A stretch of DNA of 64,000 bases, taken from contig NZ_VKAD01000001.1 in NCBI RefSeq assembly GCF_008041945.1, positions 682,001-746,000 on the forward strand, given 5' to 3'. The notes below the pieces were generated by a model, which searched no databases, had not been told where the DNA came from, and saw nothing but the letters and a program-made list of their open reading frames with translations. The position numbers were made by a program, and so were the translations under genes. The first letter of the stretch is position 1. Each line of letters begins with the position of its first letter. This document shows, piece after piece, positions 27,905-37,442 of the stretch. Source of the DNA: Reinekea thalattae (GTDB lineage Bacteria; Pseudomonadota; Gammaproteobacteria; Pseudomonadales; Natronospirillaceae).

Positions 27905-28270
27905 ATGGCAAATCTTATCGACACAAACGCTGTACGCAAAACCCTTGTCTCTTACGCTAAACAGGCAACAACCATTGACTATAAAAGTTTATGTCAGCAA
28001 CTCGGTATTGAACCACCACAATCGATCCAGAAAGTAACTGCCCTACTTGAAGCCTGCCAAGAAGATGATGCCAACCTTGGTCTACCTCAGCTAGCTGCTG
28101 TGGTGATCAGCAAGGGCGCGAATCCAATACCTAGACCGGGATTTTTCCAAACCCTAACACAGCTCGATCTTTATCATGGCAGTGACGAGGGTGCGCAAGC
28201 GCAAATGTGGCATCAAAATGAATTGGAAAAAGTCTTCGAGTTTTATTCAGATAACGAACAACCGGACTAA
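27905..28270 (+). CDS. Conserved hypothetical protein with VVxSKG...PGFF motif
   Basis: A 121-aa soluble protein with no signal peptide or membrane segment. A helical N-terminal half (VRKTLVSYAKQATTIDYKSLCQQLG) resembles a small winged-helix-like fold. The segment LPQLAAVVISKGANPIPRPGFF resembles a motif of the form LxALVVxKxTGxPGxGFF that I recall in several uncharacterised proteobacterial proteins. I do not recognise the family and assign no function. It faces yihY convergently and has its own rightward promoter region after dsbD. Confidence 0.7.
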   Translation: MANLIDTNAVRKTLVSYAKQATTIDYKSLCQQLGIEPPQSIQKVTALLEACQEDDANLGLPQLAAVVISKGANPIPRPGFFQTLTQLDLYHGSDEGAQAQMWHQNELEKVFEFYSDNEQPD

Positions 28271-28319
28271 CCCACCTCTGATATAGCCTGAGCCCTACAG
28301 AAAAAGTTTATGCCCAGCG

Positions 28320-29144
28320 TTAAATTGTGGCATCGCTTAATTGTTGGCGTTTGGAATGGCTTAACCACTTTAGCACCAACGCGCCATATAAAAATAAACT
28401 CCACGCAGTTTGGCACCACAGTAAAAACAGAGGGATGGCTGAAAACATACCGTAGATTAGCGACCAATTCGGCAAGGTCACATAGAGCCAAGCAAACAAA
28501 ACCTTAAGAATATAGAAAGCTGCTGTGACCAAGAACGCTACCGCCAAATTAGCCTTCTTCGAAGCCGTACCGCGGCTGGCAAACTGATAACTTAGCCACA
28601 ACAGCAGCCACATAATAGGAATGGATGTCAGGTTGGCATTCGGAATCAGCAACAACAGCCCTGTTCCTAATGCTATTTGCAGTAACATCGTGATGATCAC
28701 TAATAATGACACGCCACTCATTAATGCTGGCATCAACCACAGATAGTGCAGCCAACGCATGCGGCCACGTGGTTTATGTTGATCGACACGAAAAATAGCG
28801 TACAAAGCACTGTCGATACGATTCACAAGAAAAACGATTGAGGCAAAAAACATTAGCACCGAGATGGTTTTAAGATGCTGAACATCATCGCTCCATAGAG
28901 CAAATCGAGTTCGCCATGCGATCGCCTGTTCTGGCACCAAATAAGACAGCAACTGTTCCAACTGTGTTAACACCTGCTCCTGAAAACCCGGCAACAGACT
29001 AATAAACCATAAAATACCACTGACCATTGGCACCAACGCAAATAGCGTTGTCAAGGTTAATACGCTGGCTCTCTGGCCAATTTGATTCATGGTTGGCAAT
29101 TCTGCTTTTAAAAATGTAAACAGGCGTTTTTGATTAATTCGCAA
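28320..29144 (-). CDS. YihY/UPF0761 family inner-membrane protein (BrkB-like)
   Basis: Polytopic membrane protein with six predicted helices; function unknown despite old annotations as ribonuclease BN. Family features are LTLTTLFALVPMVSGILWF, the RTRFALWSDDVQHLKTISVLMF region, and C-terminal YGMFSAIPLFLLWCQTAWSLFLYGA. The frame is open to 29243, which would run into the divergent arsC-like gene. I place the start at a TTG (29144) preceded by AAGG with 7-nt spacing, giving 274 aa beginning LRINQKRL as expected for the family. Confidence 0.85.
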   Translation of the reverse strand: MRINQKRLFTFLKAELPTMNQIGQRASVLTLTTLFALVPMVSGILWFISLLPGFQEQVLTQLEQLLSYLVPEQAIAWRTRFALWSDDVQHLKTISVLMFFASIVFLVNRIDSALYAIFRVDQHKPRGRMRWLHYLWLMPALMSGVSLLVIITMLLQIALGTGLLLLIPNANLTSIPIMWLLLWLSYQFASRGTASKKANLAVAFLVTAAFYILKVLFAWLYVTLPNWSLIYGMFSAIPLFLLWCQTAWSLFLYGALVLKWLSHSKRQQLSDATI

Positions 29145-29222
29145 TGATGTAACCTTGCAGCATAAAATATAGAAGTTTGAAACTAACACGATCTGAACCG
29201 AATACGAAGAAACGGATGCAGC

Positions 29223-29567
29223 ATGAAAGCGACTATTTATCACAACCCGCGTTGTTCTAAATCTCGACAGGCACTTGCCCTGTTAAAAAGCCACGGCATA
29301 GAACCTGAAGTTGTAGAGTATTTAAAATCACCACTGGACAGCAGCGAACTCAATAAGCTTTTGGATCTGTTAAGCATTGAACCTCACCATCTTTTACGAT
29401 CCAAAGAGGCTGAATACAAAACACTTGGATTATCAAAATCCTCAACACGCAATGAAATAATCGAAGCGATTGTTACAGCACCCAAACTAATGGAACGACC
29501 CATTGTCATAACCGCTAAAGGCGCTCGCATCGGTCGCCCGACAGAAGCCATTGAAGCTATTTTATAA
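29223..29567 (+). CDS. ArsC/YfgD-family glutaredoxin-dependent reductase
   Basis: Thioredoxin-fold protein of the arsenate reductase family (114 aa): nucleophilic Cys in NPRCSKSR, VVEYLKSPL, and the conserved Arg in MERPIVI followed by RIGRP. This length and the absence of neighbouring ars genes fit the YfgD/YffB-like chromosomal type, whose arsenate activity is often unproven. It precedes the DUF2069 gene by 30 bp; in Pseudomonas the same pair is separated by wrbA. Divergent from yihY. Confidence 0.9.
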   Translation: MKATIYHNPRCSKSRQALALLKSHGIEPEVVEYLKSPLDSSELNKLLDLLSIEPHHLLRSKEAEYKTLGLSKSSTRNEIIEAIVTAPKLMERPIVITAKGARIGRPTEAIEAIL

Positions 29568-29597
29568 TCGACAGCCCACAACAGGTACCAACCGTTA

Positions 29598-30014
29598 ATG
29601 AACAAAGCACAAGTGAACCTTAATAAAAAAATCAAACTGCATTTTTGGTTATTTTTACTTTCCACCATGGCCTCGGTATTTGTTGCTGGCCCTTCACTGA
29701 TCAACACTGAATTCGTCCATTGGCTGGCGACTGGTTTCGCTTGGGCGGTTATTTCTACGCTGCCATTATTAGCCTTTCTGCCTGCTATTATACGGCCATC
29801 AACCAGCAGCCTTACCTGGTTAAGCTATCTGCTACTAGGCTACTTGGTGTGGGCAATTATCAAAGTCTTTACCCCGGCTCAAGCTGCGGTAGGCATTGTC
29901 ATGGTTACCTTTAACCTGACTACATTCACTTACATTTTACTGTGGGTGCAGACCGCTAAAAAAATAGAGAACGCAAAAGCCAAGCCTCGCACTACCACAA
30001 AAACAAAACGCTAA
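29598..30014 (+). CDS. DUF2069 membrane protein
   Basis: A 138-aa protein with four hydrophobic helices (about 14-32, 42-62, 72-90, 95-115) and a basic tail ending KTKR. It is recognised as DUF2069 by its position behind an arsC-like gene and near the hda locus, as in Pseudomonas, and by its topology. The function is unknown. Its last four bases overlap the 3' end of the convergent AraC-type gene. Confidence 0.75.
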   Translation: MNKAQVNLNKKIKLHFWLFLLSTMASVFVAGPSLINTEFVHWLATGFAWAVISTLPLLAFLPAIIRPSTSSLTWLSYLLLGYLVWAIIKVFTPAQAAVGIVMVTFNLTTFTYILLWVQTAKKIENAKAKPRTTTKTKR

Positions 30015-30982
30015 GCAGAAAAGCCCTTATTACGCACTACTTTGCGATAATCGCTCGGCGTCATATTAGTATGACGCTTAAAAGAAGCAGAAAAATAAGC
30101 CACATTTAAATAACCGCAGGCACTGGCGATATCTGCAACGTTAGCATTAGTTTCACGCAGCATACTTTGCGACTCTTCAATACGAATACGACTTAAATAC
30201 TGCTGCGGTGACTCCTGCGTTGCCGCCTGAAAACGCCGCCTTAATTGCCGTTCAGATTGCCCGACATAGGCTGCGGCATCGGCTATAGAAACAGCATCAG
30301 CCATGTGCGTTCTTAGCCAGCTTTGCGCCAAGCTCACAACCTCATCAGGATTGAGTTTGCCACCAGGCTCATAAAAGGGTGTTGCAAAGGTGCGCTTTAA
30401 TTCGTGCATGAATTGCTGTTCAACCAATGCCAATGACTTTTCACCGAACTGCAACTTGATAAAGTACAGCACCAGTTCGGTTTGAGCATTGATCGAGCCG
30501 GCACAGTAAATACCGTCCTGATGCGTAATAAAGTGCTCTGGTTGGAACAACACATCCGTAAATTTGGCTTGAAAGCGAGGCAAATAATACCAGTGAGTTG
30601 TTGCGACTCGATGATGCAATAAGCCAGCTTGAGCTAAATGGCCGACGCCAGAACCGGTCGCCACTAGGCGCGCGCCAGCATTATATTGACGAACCAAAAA
30701 GGCTTGCAGGTCTTGGCTATTGCTCAGTGACTTCCACGGTGTGCCCCACATTGGCGGCACAAAAATCCAATCAAACCGTTGGTCGCCAGAAAAGTCTTCC
30801 TGCGCAACCAGCTGAATACCCGCCGAGGTTTGCACCGAGCCTTTGGCTTGCGCAATAAAATGCAGTGACAGCTCTCGACCACGGTAATCGCCTTGAGCTT
30901 GGGCTGCCGCGTTATACATTTCTGCGGGCAGAGACACTCCGGTGGTTAATATTTGCGGAAACAACACAAAAGCTATTTTCAT
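30011..30982 (-). CDS. GlxA-type AraC family transcriptional regulator
   Basis: A 323-aa regulator: N-terminal DJ-1/PfpI-like (class I glutamine amidotransferase-like) domain (about 1-180, starting KIAFVLFPQILTTGVSLPAEM) and C-terminal AraC double helix-turn-helix (VSIADAAAYVGQSERQLRRRF; VADIASACGYLNVAYFSASFKR). It is divergent from fabY with a 97-bp shared promoter region, so fabY is a plausible target along with autoregulation. The ligand is unknown. Confidence 0.88.
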   Translation of the reverse strand: MKIAFVLFPQILTTGVSLPAEMYNAAAQAQGDYRGRELSLHFIAQAKGSVQTSAGIQLVAQEDFSGDQRFDWIFVPPMWGTPWKSLSNSQDLQAFLVRQYNAGARLVATGSGVGHLAQAGLLHHRVATTHWYYLPRFQAKFTDVLFQPEHFITHQDGIYCAGSINAQTELVLYFIKLQFGEKSLALVEQQFMHELKRTFATPFYEPGGKLNPDEVVSLAQSWLRTHMADAVSIADAAAYVGQSERQLRRRFQAATQESPQQYLSRIRIEESQSMLRETNANVADIASACGYLNVAYFSASFKRHTNMTPSDYRKVVRNKGFSA

Positions 30983-31079
30983 AAATGGCCGTTAATCTAA
31001 AAATTATGACCATAAAGTTATAACATCTAGTGAAAAAAATACCTATATTGACCAACAAATTAAGTTTGTAGGATTTGTC

Positions 31080-32918
31080 ATGAAAAAACTGCCGGTTATT
31101 GTTGGCTTTGGTGGCGTAAACGCCGCTGGCCGTAGTTCGATGCACCATGGACATAAACGCTTAGTACATGAAGCGCTCAGTGATGATCAAATGCAGTCCA
31201 CATGGCAAAGCTTAGCGACCCAGATGGGCCTTGATAGTCAGCGTGACGATTTAAAAGAAGCCATCTTAGCCGGTACATTGATTCGCCGTATTGAATCCAG
31301 CCATTATGATGTTGATGCCGTAGACACTGGCAAAAAAACTCAGCTGACGCCCAATACAGCCTTACAATTCCAAATTAAAAAGATGCAGCTACCGCAAACC
31401 TTACCGGCTAACTGGAAGATTATTAGCGAACAGGATCGTCTCGTTACTGTTGAGGTTGAAGGCGATCTGGATGTCATTATTCCAGATAACTACACCTCAA
31501 AAGTAAGCTCCGCTGGCCAGCTGCCAACCGGCTTTAATCCTGGCTCACTTTATAATTCAGCGCATCAACCACGGGCACTACAAATGACCGTGTATGGCGC
31601 TTCCGATGCAGTACAGTCAATCGGTATCGAGTGGCAACAGATCATGCAATCGGTCTCGCCTGAACATGTTTCGGTCTATGCGGGCTCATCGATTAGCCAA
31701 GTAGATCAATTCGGTATGAAAGGCCTGTTCCAAGCCGGTTATAACGGCAAACGGACAACATCGAAAATGATGCCGCTGGCCATGCCTGAAATGCCTGCCG
31801 ACTTTATTAACAGCTATATCATCAACAGCGTCGGCAATACCGGCTCCAATGCTGGTGCTTGCGCAACCTTTTTATACAACCTTCGCCAAGGTATTACCGA
31901 TATTCAGGCTGGCAATTGCCGTGTTGCGATTGTCGGTAATGCAGAAGCACCGATTACGCCAGAGATCATGGAAGGCTTCCGAGTCATGGGCGCATTGGCC
32001 GAAGATGAACAACTTAAAGCATTAGACGACAGCGAGCAGGCAGACAATCGCCGAGCCTGTCGTCCATTCTCTGCCAATGCTGGTTTTACCATGGCTGAGT
32101 CCGCTCAATTTTTAATCCTAATGGATGATGAACTAGCCATGGATCTAGGAGCGACAGTCTTTGGTTCTGTGGCGGATGTGTTTGTTAATGCCGATGCCAA
32201 TAAAAAATCTATCTCAGGCCCTGGTGTTGGTAATTACGTCACCATGGCGCGCGCCACTGCATTGGCTAATGCCGTGCTGCAAGACGACTTACATAAAACC
32301 TTTGTCATGGCTCACGGCACTGGCACACCGCAAAACCGAGTCACCGAATCAAAAATCCTAAACGATATTGCCGCCACCTTTAAAATCGATCAGTGGGCTG
32401 TTTCGGCGGTTAAATCTTATCTTGGCCATTCTCTTGGGCCTGCGGCAGGTGACCAAATCACAGCAGCGCTAGGTGTTTGGCATACCGGTTTAATACCGGG
32501 CATTAAGTCGATTGACCACATTGCCGACGATGTTGAGACTGAGAACCTATCGATACTGATGGATCACCAAGCCGTTGGCGACCAGGGCGAACAGATGCTC
32601 GGCGCAGTGATTAATTCCAAAGGTTTTGGTGGTAATAACGCCAGCGCGTTGATCTTATCACCTGAAAAAACCAAACAGCTGCTAAAACAACGTCACGGTG
32701 AAAAAGCATTGTCGTCTTACTTAACAAAGAATGAAGCGGTTGTTGAACAACAAGCGGCTTTTGATCAGCATGCATGCACTAGCGGCGTTGATGTTATCTA
32801 TTCGTTTGGCGAATCTGTGATGGGCGATGACGATATTAAAATGACTCAAAACAGCATCAAGTTGAGTGAGTTTGAACGAGAAATCGAATTGCCCAATAGC
32901 AATCCGTTCATCGATTAA
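31080..32918 (+). CDS. fabY: Beta-ketoacyl-ACP synthase FabY
   Basis: Initiates fatty acid synthesis by condensing acetyl-CoA with malonyl-ACP, replacing FabH in Pseudomonas. At 612 aa it is much longer than FabB/FabF, and its N-terminus LPVIVGFGGVNAAGRSS matches FabY (634 aa in P. aeruginosa). The catalytic triad is Cys in GSNAGACATFLYN, His in AHGTGTPQNR and His in SYLGHSLGPAAGD, followed by NSKGFGGNNASA. It is monocistronic, bounded by a hairpin. Confidence 0.92.
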   Translation: MKKLPVIVGFGGVNAAGRSSMHHGHKRLVHEALSDDQMQSTWQSLATQMGLDSQRDDLKEAILAGTLIRRIESSHYDVDAVDTGKKTQLTPNTALQFQIKKMQLPQTLPANWKIISEQDRLVTVEVEGDLDVIIPDNYTSKVSSAGQLPTGFNPGSLYNSAHQPRALQMTVYGASDAVQSIGIEWQQIMQSVSPEHVSVYAGSSISQVDQFGMKGLFQAGYNGKRTTSKMMPLAMPEMPADFINSYIINSVGNTGSNAGACATFLYNLRQGITDIQAGNCRVAIVGNAEAPITPEIMEGFRVMGALAEDEQLKALDDSEQADNRRACRPFSANAGFTMAESAQFLILMDDELAMDLGATVFGSVADVFVNADANKKSISGPGVGNYVTMARATALANAVLQDDLHKTFVMAHGTGTPQNRVTESKILNDIAATFKIDQWAVSAVKSYLGHSLGPAAGDQITAALGVWHTGLIPGIKSIDHIADDVETENLSILMDHQAVGDQGEQMLGAVINSKGFGGNNASALILSPEKTKQLLKQRHGEKALSSYLTKNEAVVEQQAAFDQHACTSGVDVIYSFGESVMGDDDIKMTQNSIKLSEFEREIELPNSNPFID

Positions 32919-32936
32919 AAGAAGATAATTTCTTTC

Positions 32937-32965
32937 GGCCAAACCGTGCTTTGCACGGTTTGGCC
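32937..32965. other. Perfect 13-bp hairpin between fabY and hda
   Basis: GGCCAAACCGTGC-TTT-GCACGGTTTGGCC is perfectly symmetric and lies between convergent genes. Neither strand has a T-run after it, so it is not a canonical intrinsic terminator, although the stem is very stable. It may stop 3' exonucleases or act with Rho. Confidence 0.75.
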
Positions 32966-33017
32966 GCCGTATAGTATTAACTAAATACCTATCTAAAATC
33001 TAACCACCAGCAACCCG

Positions 33018-33725
33018 TTACCAGCCCAATACCTGCTTTACAAAAGGTATGGTGAGACGACGTTGTTCTGCCAACGATGCCTGATCCAAATGGTCAAAGG
33101 TTTGCACCATCTTATGCATATTTTGGTTATGCCGAACAATTAAAAACTCTGCAACATCGCGCTCTATCACTAACCCTCGGCGACGCCCTTTCCAGATCAC
33201 CCAATCAATGCGCTCTTCATCACTCATCGTTAACAGCTGTAAGGTTAGGCCTGAACTTAACCGAGACTTTAAATCGGCCAGTGTGTAATTGGCTTGCAAT
33301 GGGCTGGATTGAGCACCGACCAACAGTAAGCGCCCAGAGTCTCGCATTTGGTTATAAAAATGAAACAGACCTTCCTGCCATGCACTATCTTCGGCAATAA
33401 GTTCGATATCATCAATTGCGACGGCATCTAACTGCTCTAATCCATCTAAAGCCTCAGGGCCATATTCATGACATTGACTTAATGGCAAATAGACAACGTT
33501 TAACCCCTGCAGCTGTAGATCATTGACTGATGCTTGCAGCAGATGGCTGACACCACTGCCCTGAGCACCCCAAAGATAAATGAGATGCTCACTTAAATTC
33601 GCCAGACTCTGCCGTAAAAGACCGACCGCAACCGCATTCTGGCCCGGTAGAAAATCTTCAAAGACGGCATCTTCTCTATAGCTCATATGCAAAGGTATTT
33701 GCGAGTTAATCGTCGCTGATGACAC
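33018..33725 (-). CDS. hda: DnaA regulatory inactivator Hda
   Basis: DnaA-related AAA+ protein that, with the beta clamp, promotes ATP hydrolysis by DnaA after initiation. The N-terminal clamp-binding motif is QIPLHM (residues 9-14). Walker A-like GAQGSGVSHLLQA, the Walker B stretch VAIDDIELI, and the C-terminus LTIPFVKQVLGW correspond to E. coli Hda. At 235 aa it is normal. It is downstream of the PerM-like gene on the same strand, as in Pseudomonas. Confidence 0.93.
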   Translation of the reverse strand: MSSATINSQIPLHMSYREDAVFEDFLPGQNAVAVGLLRQSLANLSEHLIYLWGAQGSGVSHLLQASVNDLQLQGLNVVYLPLSQCHEYGPEALDGLEQLDAVAIDDIELIAEDSAWQEGLFHFYNQMRDSGRLLLVGAQSSPLQANYTLADLKSRLSSGLTLQLLTMSDEERIDWVIWKGRRRGLVIERDVAEFLIVRHNQNMHKMVQTFDHLDQASLAEQRRLTIPFVKQVLGW

Positions 33726-33810
33726 AGTAAAACCTATTTAGTCAGATTAAAAATAATACGTTTGAACATGTTGACGCCTCTGCTCCTTTATCGACTGGCT
33801 GTAGCTGATA

Positions 33811-34920
33811 TCACTGACTATCAGCCTCATCCGTTTCACCAGATACGACGTCTGCTGGTGCTTTAGAAAGGTCTTCATAGAGATTACTGTTACGATAGCT
33901 TTGATGTACACGATTAAGCAGTACTTTCAATATGGCTGCTGCTGGTAAGGCCAACAAAACACCGGTAAAGCCAAACAGCTGCCCACCGGCGAGTACAGCA
34001 AAGATGACCGCCACCGGATGCAAACCGATGCGATCGCCAATCAATTTCGGGGTTAACACTGTCGACTCGATGGCTTGACCAACACCAAATACCACGATCA
34101 CCAACAGAATATGCAACCAATCACCAAACTGGAAAAATGCTGCGATAAGGCCTGCTGATATTCCAATAATCGAGCCTAAGTAAGGCACAATAGAAACCAA
34201 GCCCGCTAGTAAACCAATCAACAAGCCTAAATCTAAACCAATCAACATAAGGCCAATAGAGTACATCACTCCCTGCGCAACCATGACCAGTAATTGACCG
34301 CGGAAAAATCCACCGAGCATTTCGTGACACTGGGCGAAGATATTACTCAAAGTGCTGATGTAATAACGCGGCACTAACGCCGAAAGCTTCGTAATAATGA
34401 GCTTCCAATCACGCAATAGATAAAAAGTGACAACGGGAATCAAAACCAAGTTAGCAAGAAAGCCTGCGACGGCAAACCCAGACTGCGTCAGGTTGGTTAA
34501 TATGGCTTTTAACATATTACCGGTGGCGCCCCAGTCGAGGCTTTGAAACAGCTCTGCCCAATCGTAATCGATCAGCTCGATACCTAAGGCTGTTTCCAAA
34601 TAAGGAACGGCAACCTGATTAATCCAGCGGCCCATGCTAGGTAACATGGTAATTAGGTATTCAATTTGCTGAATCACTGCAGGTATCAGCAGCAATGTCA
34701 TGATACTCAGGATAACAGAGAACAATAAAAAGCTCACGGCGACTGCGCCTGTTCGGGACATCTTCCAAGACTCGAATCGATCGACTAATGGGCTACCAAG
34801 ATAAGCTAACAATAGCGCAGTCAAAAAAGGGCTTAGGATTGGTGATAGGCTAACCAATAGCCAACCCAACAGCAGGCAAGCAATGGCTAACAACCATTTT
34901 TGTGAATCCGTTATTTGCAT
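33811..34920 (-). CDS. AI-2E/PerM family transporter
   Basis: A 369-aa polytopic membrane protein with about eight helices. Family features are the N-terminal pair of helices (LLAIACLLLGWLLVSLSPIL), PVVTFYLLRDW in the centre, and the C-terminal VPYLGSIIGI, PKLIGDRIGLHPVAVIFAVLAGGQLFG block. Members export small molecules or act in Na+/H+ homeostasis; the substrate is unknown. It lies between hda and the DUF2066 gene, the conserved purM neighbourhood of pseudomonads. Confidence 0.9.
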   Translation of the reverse strand: MQITDSQKWLLAIACLLLGWLLVSLSPILSPFLTALLLAYLGSPLVDRFESWKMSRTGAVAVSFLLFSVILSIMTLLLIPAVIQQIEYLITMLPSMGRWINQVAVPYLETALGIELIDYDWAELFQSLDWGATGNMLKAILTNLTQSGFAVAGFLANLVLIPVVTFYLLRDWKLIITKLSALVPRYYISTLSNIFAQCHEMLGGFFRGQLLVMVAQGVMYSIGLMLIGLDLGLLIGLLAGLVSIVPYLGSIIGISAGLIAAFFQFGDWLHILLVIVVFGVGQAIESTVLTPKLIGDRIGLHPVAVIFAVLAGGQLFGFTGVLLALPAAAILKVLLNRVHQSYRNSNLYEDLSKAPADVVSGETDEADSQ

Positions 34921-35004
34921 AGCCTGCGGCCCCTTAATTGACTTTTATTTTTTGCTTATCAATTAGCTATTGTTTGTTTACCTACTCGCGAAAATAAGAT
35001 TTCG

Positions 35005-36123
35005 TTAATAGGCTATCCATCGGTAGACCAGCGTTGAGTCGAGCTGCTCTTCTAAGGTTAGCTCTAATTCAGGCGCTAACTTTCGATCAAGCGATAAAAG
35101 ATCCGCTAACTGTTGCTGTGTACCACTGACCATGACATTAAAGGTCACTTTATCTTCAGCGATTTCAGCCAAGGTGCTCTGAGTAATTAAATTAACACTG
35201 CCGAGATAACGATCGATGTCCGCAAAGGTTTTTGCCGAATGCACATCGACAACCTGTACTTGAATATTACTTGCGTCTGAACCATCCGATAAGTAAGCGT
35301 ATTGATCGGACAACTGTTCAGCCATCGCGGCTAAACCGGCATTAATGACCTCAAGTCGAGAACCTTCTGCAGTCTCAATAGGAATACGCATTCCTTTAAA
35401 TAAAATTAACCAATCAGCCTTATAGCGGCTGCCTTGACGATCCAATCGACCAGCCAATACCGCTTCGGCGGTGTAACGGCTCGACGCCTTTTCTATATCT
35501 TCCGAGAACAAACCATATAGATTTGGAAACTCCATGTTTAACGTGTCAGTCAAATCCATAATCGGCAAAATGTAAGGCAAGCCCAATCGGCTGCTTAAAC
35601 GATCAAAGGTCGCAACAATCGGTCCTGAATCTGCATCCGATACAATGTGCTCTCGATCTTGTGAACGATCCGCTAGCCAAACCAACACTTCCGGCCGACG
35701 GCTGCCCCACACCGGCAACTGGTATTCAATGAGTAGGGAATTAACCGCTGTGTCGTCAAATTCCAACATCATGGTTTTGGTTGGGATCTGTTCACCTAGA
35801 ATATTAGTGAAGAATTCATCAGAAGCTTCAAAGCGGAAAGTACTCAAATAACGACTGCCATTTTCTAGCGCATCGATCAACGCTGGATCATCAACAACAT
35901 CCTGACGCCCTGTGACACGTTTCAGTACTCGTTCAAAGGCACTGCGAATGGCCTCATCTTGCTCTTCTTGATTGGCATTTTGGCTGATCACTTCCTGATC
36001 TTTATAAAGCTCTACGTCTGTCGCTGCCCATGCCGATGTAGCAGTGGCAACACACAATATGACGCTAACCCAAAGAGCACGAAGCCCATGATAAGTTCGA
36101 ATCCTAGCGTTAGGAAAATTCAT
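35005..36123 (-). CDS. DUF2066 domain periplasmic protein
   Basis: A 372-aa exported protein: signal peptide (residues 1-33, cleavage after SAWA), then the DUF2066 start VELYKDQEVISQ...RSAFERVLKRVTGRQDV and YLSTFRFEA. Later segments RPEVLVWLAD and AVLAGRLDRQG are typical. The function is unknown. It is divergent from purM and directly upstream of the PerM-like gene, the same order as around Pseudomonas purMN. Confidence 0.85.
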   Translation of the reverse strand: MNFPNARIRTYHGLRALWVSVILCVATATSAWAATDVELYKDQEVISQNANQEEQDEAIRSAFERVLKRVTGRQDVVDDPALIDALENGSRYLSTFRFEASDEFFTNILGEQIPTKTMMLEFDDTAVNSLLIEYQLPVWGSRRPEVLVWLADRSQDREHIVSDADSGPIVATFDRLSSRLGLPYILPIMDLTDTLNMEFPNLYGLFSEDIEKASSRYTAEAVLAGRLDRQGSRYKADWLILFKGMRIPIETAEGSRLEVINAGLAAMAEQLSDQYAYLSDGSDASNIQVQVVDVHSAKTFADIDRYLGSVNLITQSTLAEIAEDKVTFNVMVSGTQQQLADLLSLDRKLAPELELTLEEQLDSTLVYRWIAY

Positions 36124-36386
36124 ATCAACACCGAAAAATAAAAGGTAAATGAAGAATAACTGTCTGATTTTAAATGGCTATTGTGACAGACAGAACAATA
36201 AAAATCAGGGCTAATGTGCAGGAAAAACGCCGTGAATAGGTAAATTGAGCTAAGTCGGTCACGCTATTTCCGGTAAAGACAAGCCCTGCTCGACAAAAAC
36301 TGACCGAATGGACATGCTGAAGATCCGGTTTTAGCCTGATACAATCCGCGCCCATCGCCCAGCCAGTCAAATTCTCGGAGCTTAGA

Positions 36387-37442
36387 ATGACAGATCAAAA
36401 CAAGACTTCTCTTAGTTACAAAGATGCCGGTGTCGATATCGACGCAGGCAATGCTCTTGTTGAACGTATTAAAGGAACCGTTAAAGCCACTCGTCGCCCA
36501 GAAGTTCTTGGCGGTATCGGTGGCTTCGGTGCGTTATGTCGTATTCCCTCTCACTACAAAAGCCCGATTTTAGTATCTGGCACAGACGGTGTCGGTACCA
36601 AGTTAAAGCTTGCCATGGAGCTGGATCATCACGACACCATCGGTATTGATCTGGTAGCAATGTGCGTCAATGACCTCATTGTGCTTGGCGCCGAACCGCT
36701 CTACTTCTTAGATTATTACGCAACCGGCAAGCTCAGTGTTGATATCGCCAGCCGTGTCGTTGCTGGTATTGGTGAAGGCTGCCAGCAATCAAACTGCGCT
36801 TTAGTCGGTGGCGAGACCGCAGAAATGCCGGGCATGTACGAAGGTGACGACTACGATCTTGCTGGTTTTTGCACTGGCGTTGTCGAAGAAAGCAACATTA
36901 TTGATGGCAGCCAAGTTGCTGCTGGCGATGCTGTTCTTGGCTTGGCATCTAGCGGTCCGCATTCCAACGGTTATTCACTGATCCGAAAAGTACTTGAAGT
37001 CTCTGGCTGTGATGCCAGTACCGAAGTCATCGAAGGTCAAACATTGGCGCAAGCACTGATGGCACCAACCCGCATCTACGTAAAACCGATATTGGAACTG
37101 TTAAAAACACAGACCGTACATGCAATCTCACACATTACCGGCGGTGGCTTCTGGGAGAACTTACCTCGAGTATTGCCTGACGATCTAGCGGTACGAATCG
37201 ATGCCAATGCTTGGCAGCGCCCTGCCGTGTTCGACTGGTTACAAAGTCAAGGCAACATCACTGACGTTGAGATGCTACGCACCTTCAACTGCGGTATTGG
37301 TCTGGTGTTAGTGGTAAAAGCGGCAGATAGAGAAGCAATCCAAACAACACTAGAAAGCCTAGGCGAAACTGTATTTAACCTCGGTAACATTGAGCCTAAA
37401 GAACAGGACGCTGTCATTATCGACGGTTTAAAAAGCGCCTAA
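36387..37442 (+). CDS. purM: Phosphoribosylformylglycinamidine cyclo-ligase
   Basis: AIR synthetase, fifth step of de novo purine synthesis. Motifs: [19 protein letters not shown] at the start, [44 protein letters not shown] and [15 protein letters not shown]. At 351 aa it is normal. The stop overlaps the purN start by one base (TAATG), so the two are translationally coupled. Confidence 0.98.
   Translation: MTDQNKTSLSYKDAGVDIDAGNALVERIKGTVKATRRPEVLGGIGGFGALCRIPSHYKSPILVSGTDGVGTKLKLAMELDHHDTIGIDLVAMCVNDLIVLGAEPLYFLDYYATGKLSVDIASRVVAGIGEGCQQSNCALVGGETAEMPGMYEGDDYDLAGFCTGVVEESNIIDGSQVAAGDAVLGLASSGPHSNGYSLIRKVLEVSGCDASTEVIEGQTLAQALMAPTRIYVKPILELLKTQTVHAISHITGGGFWENLPRVLPDDLAVRIDANAWQRPAVFDWLQSQGNITDVEMLRTFNCGIGLVLVVKAADREAIQTTLESLGETVFNLGNIEPKEQDAVIIDGLKSA

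Noticed and set aside
29145-29243. Upstream extension of yihY overlapping the arsC-like gene
   Set aside because: The extension would overlap the divergent gene and its promoter; a TTG with a good ribosome-binding site fits the family start.
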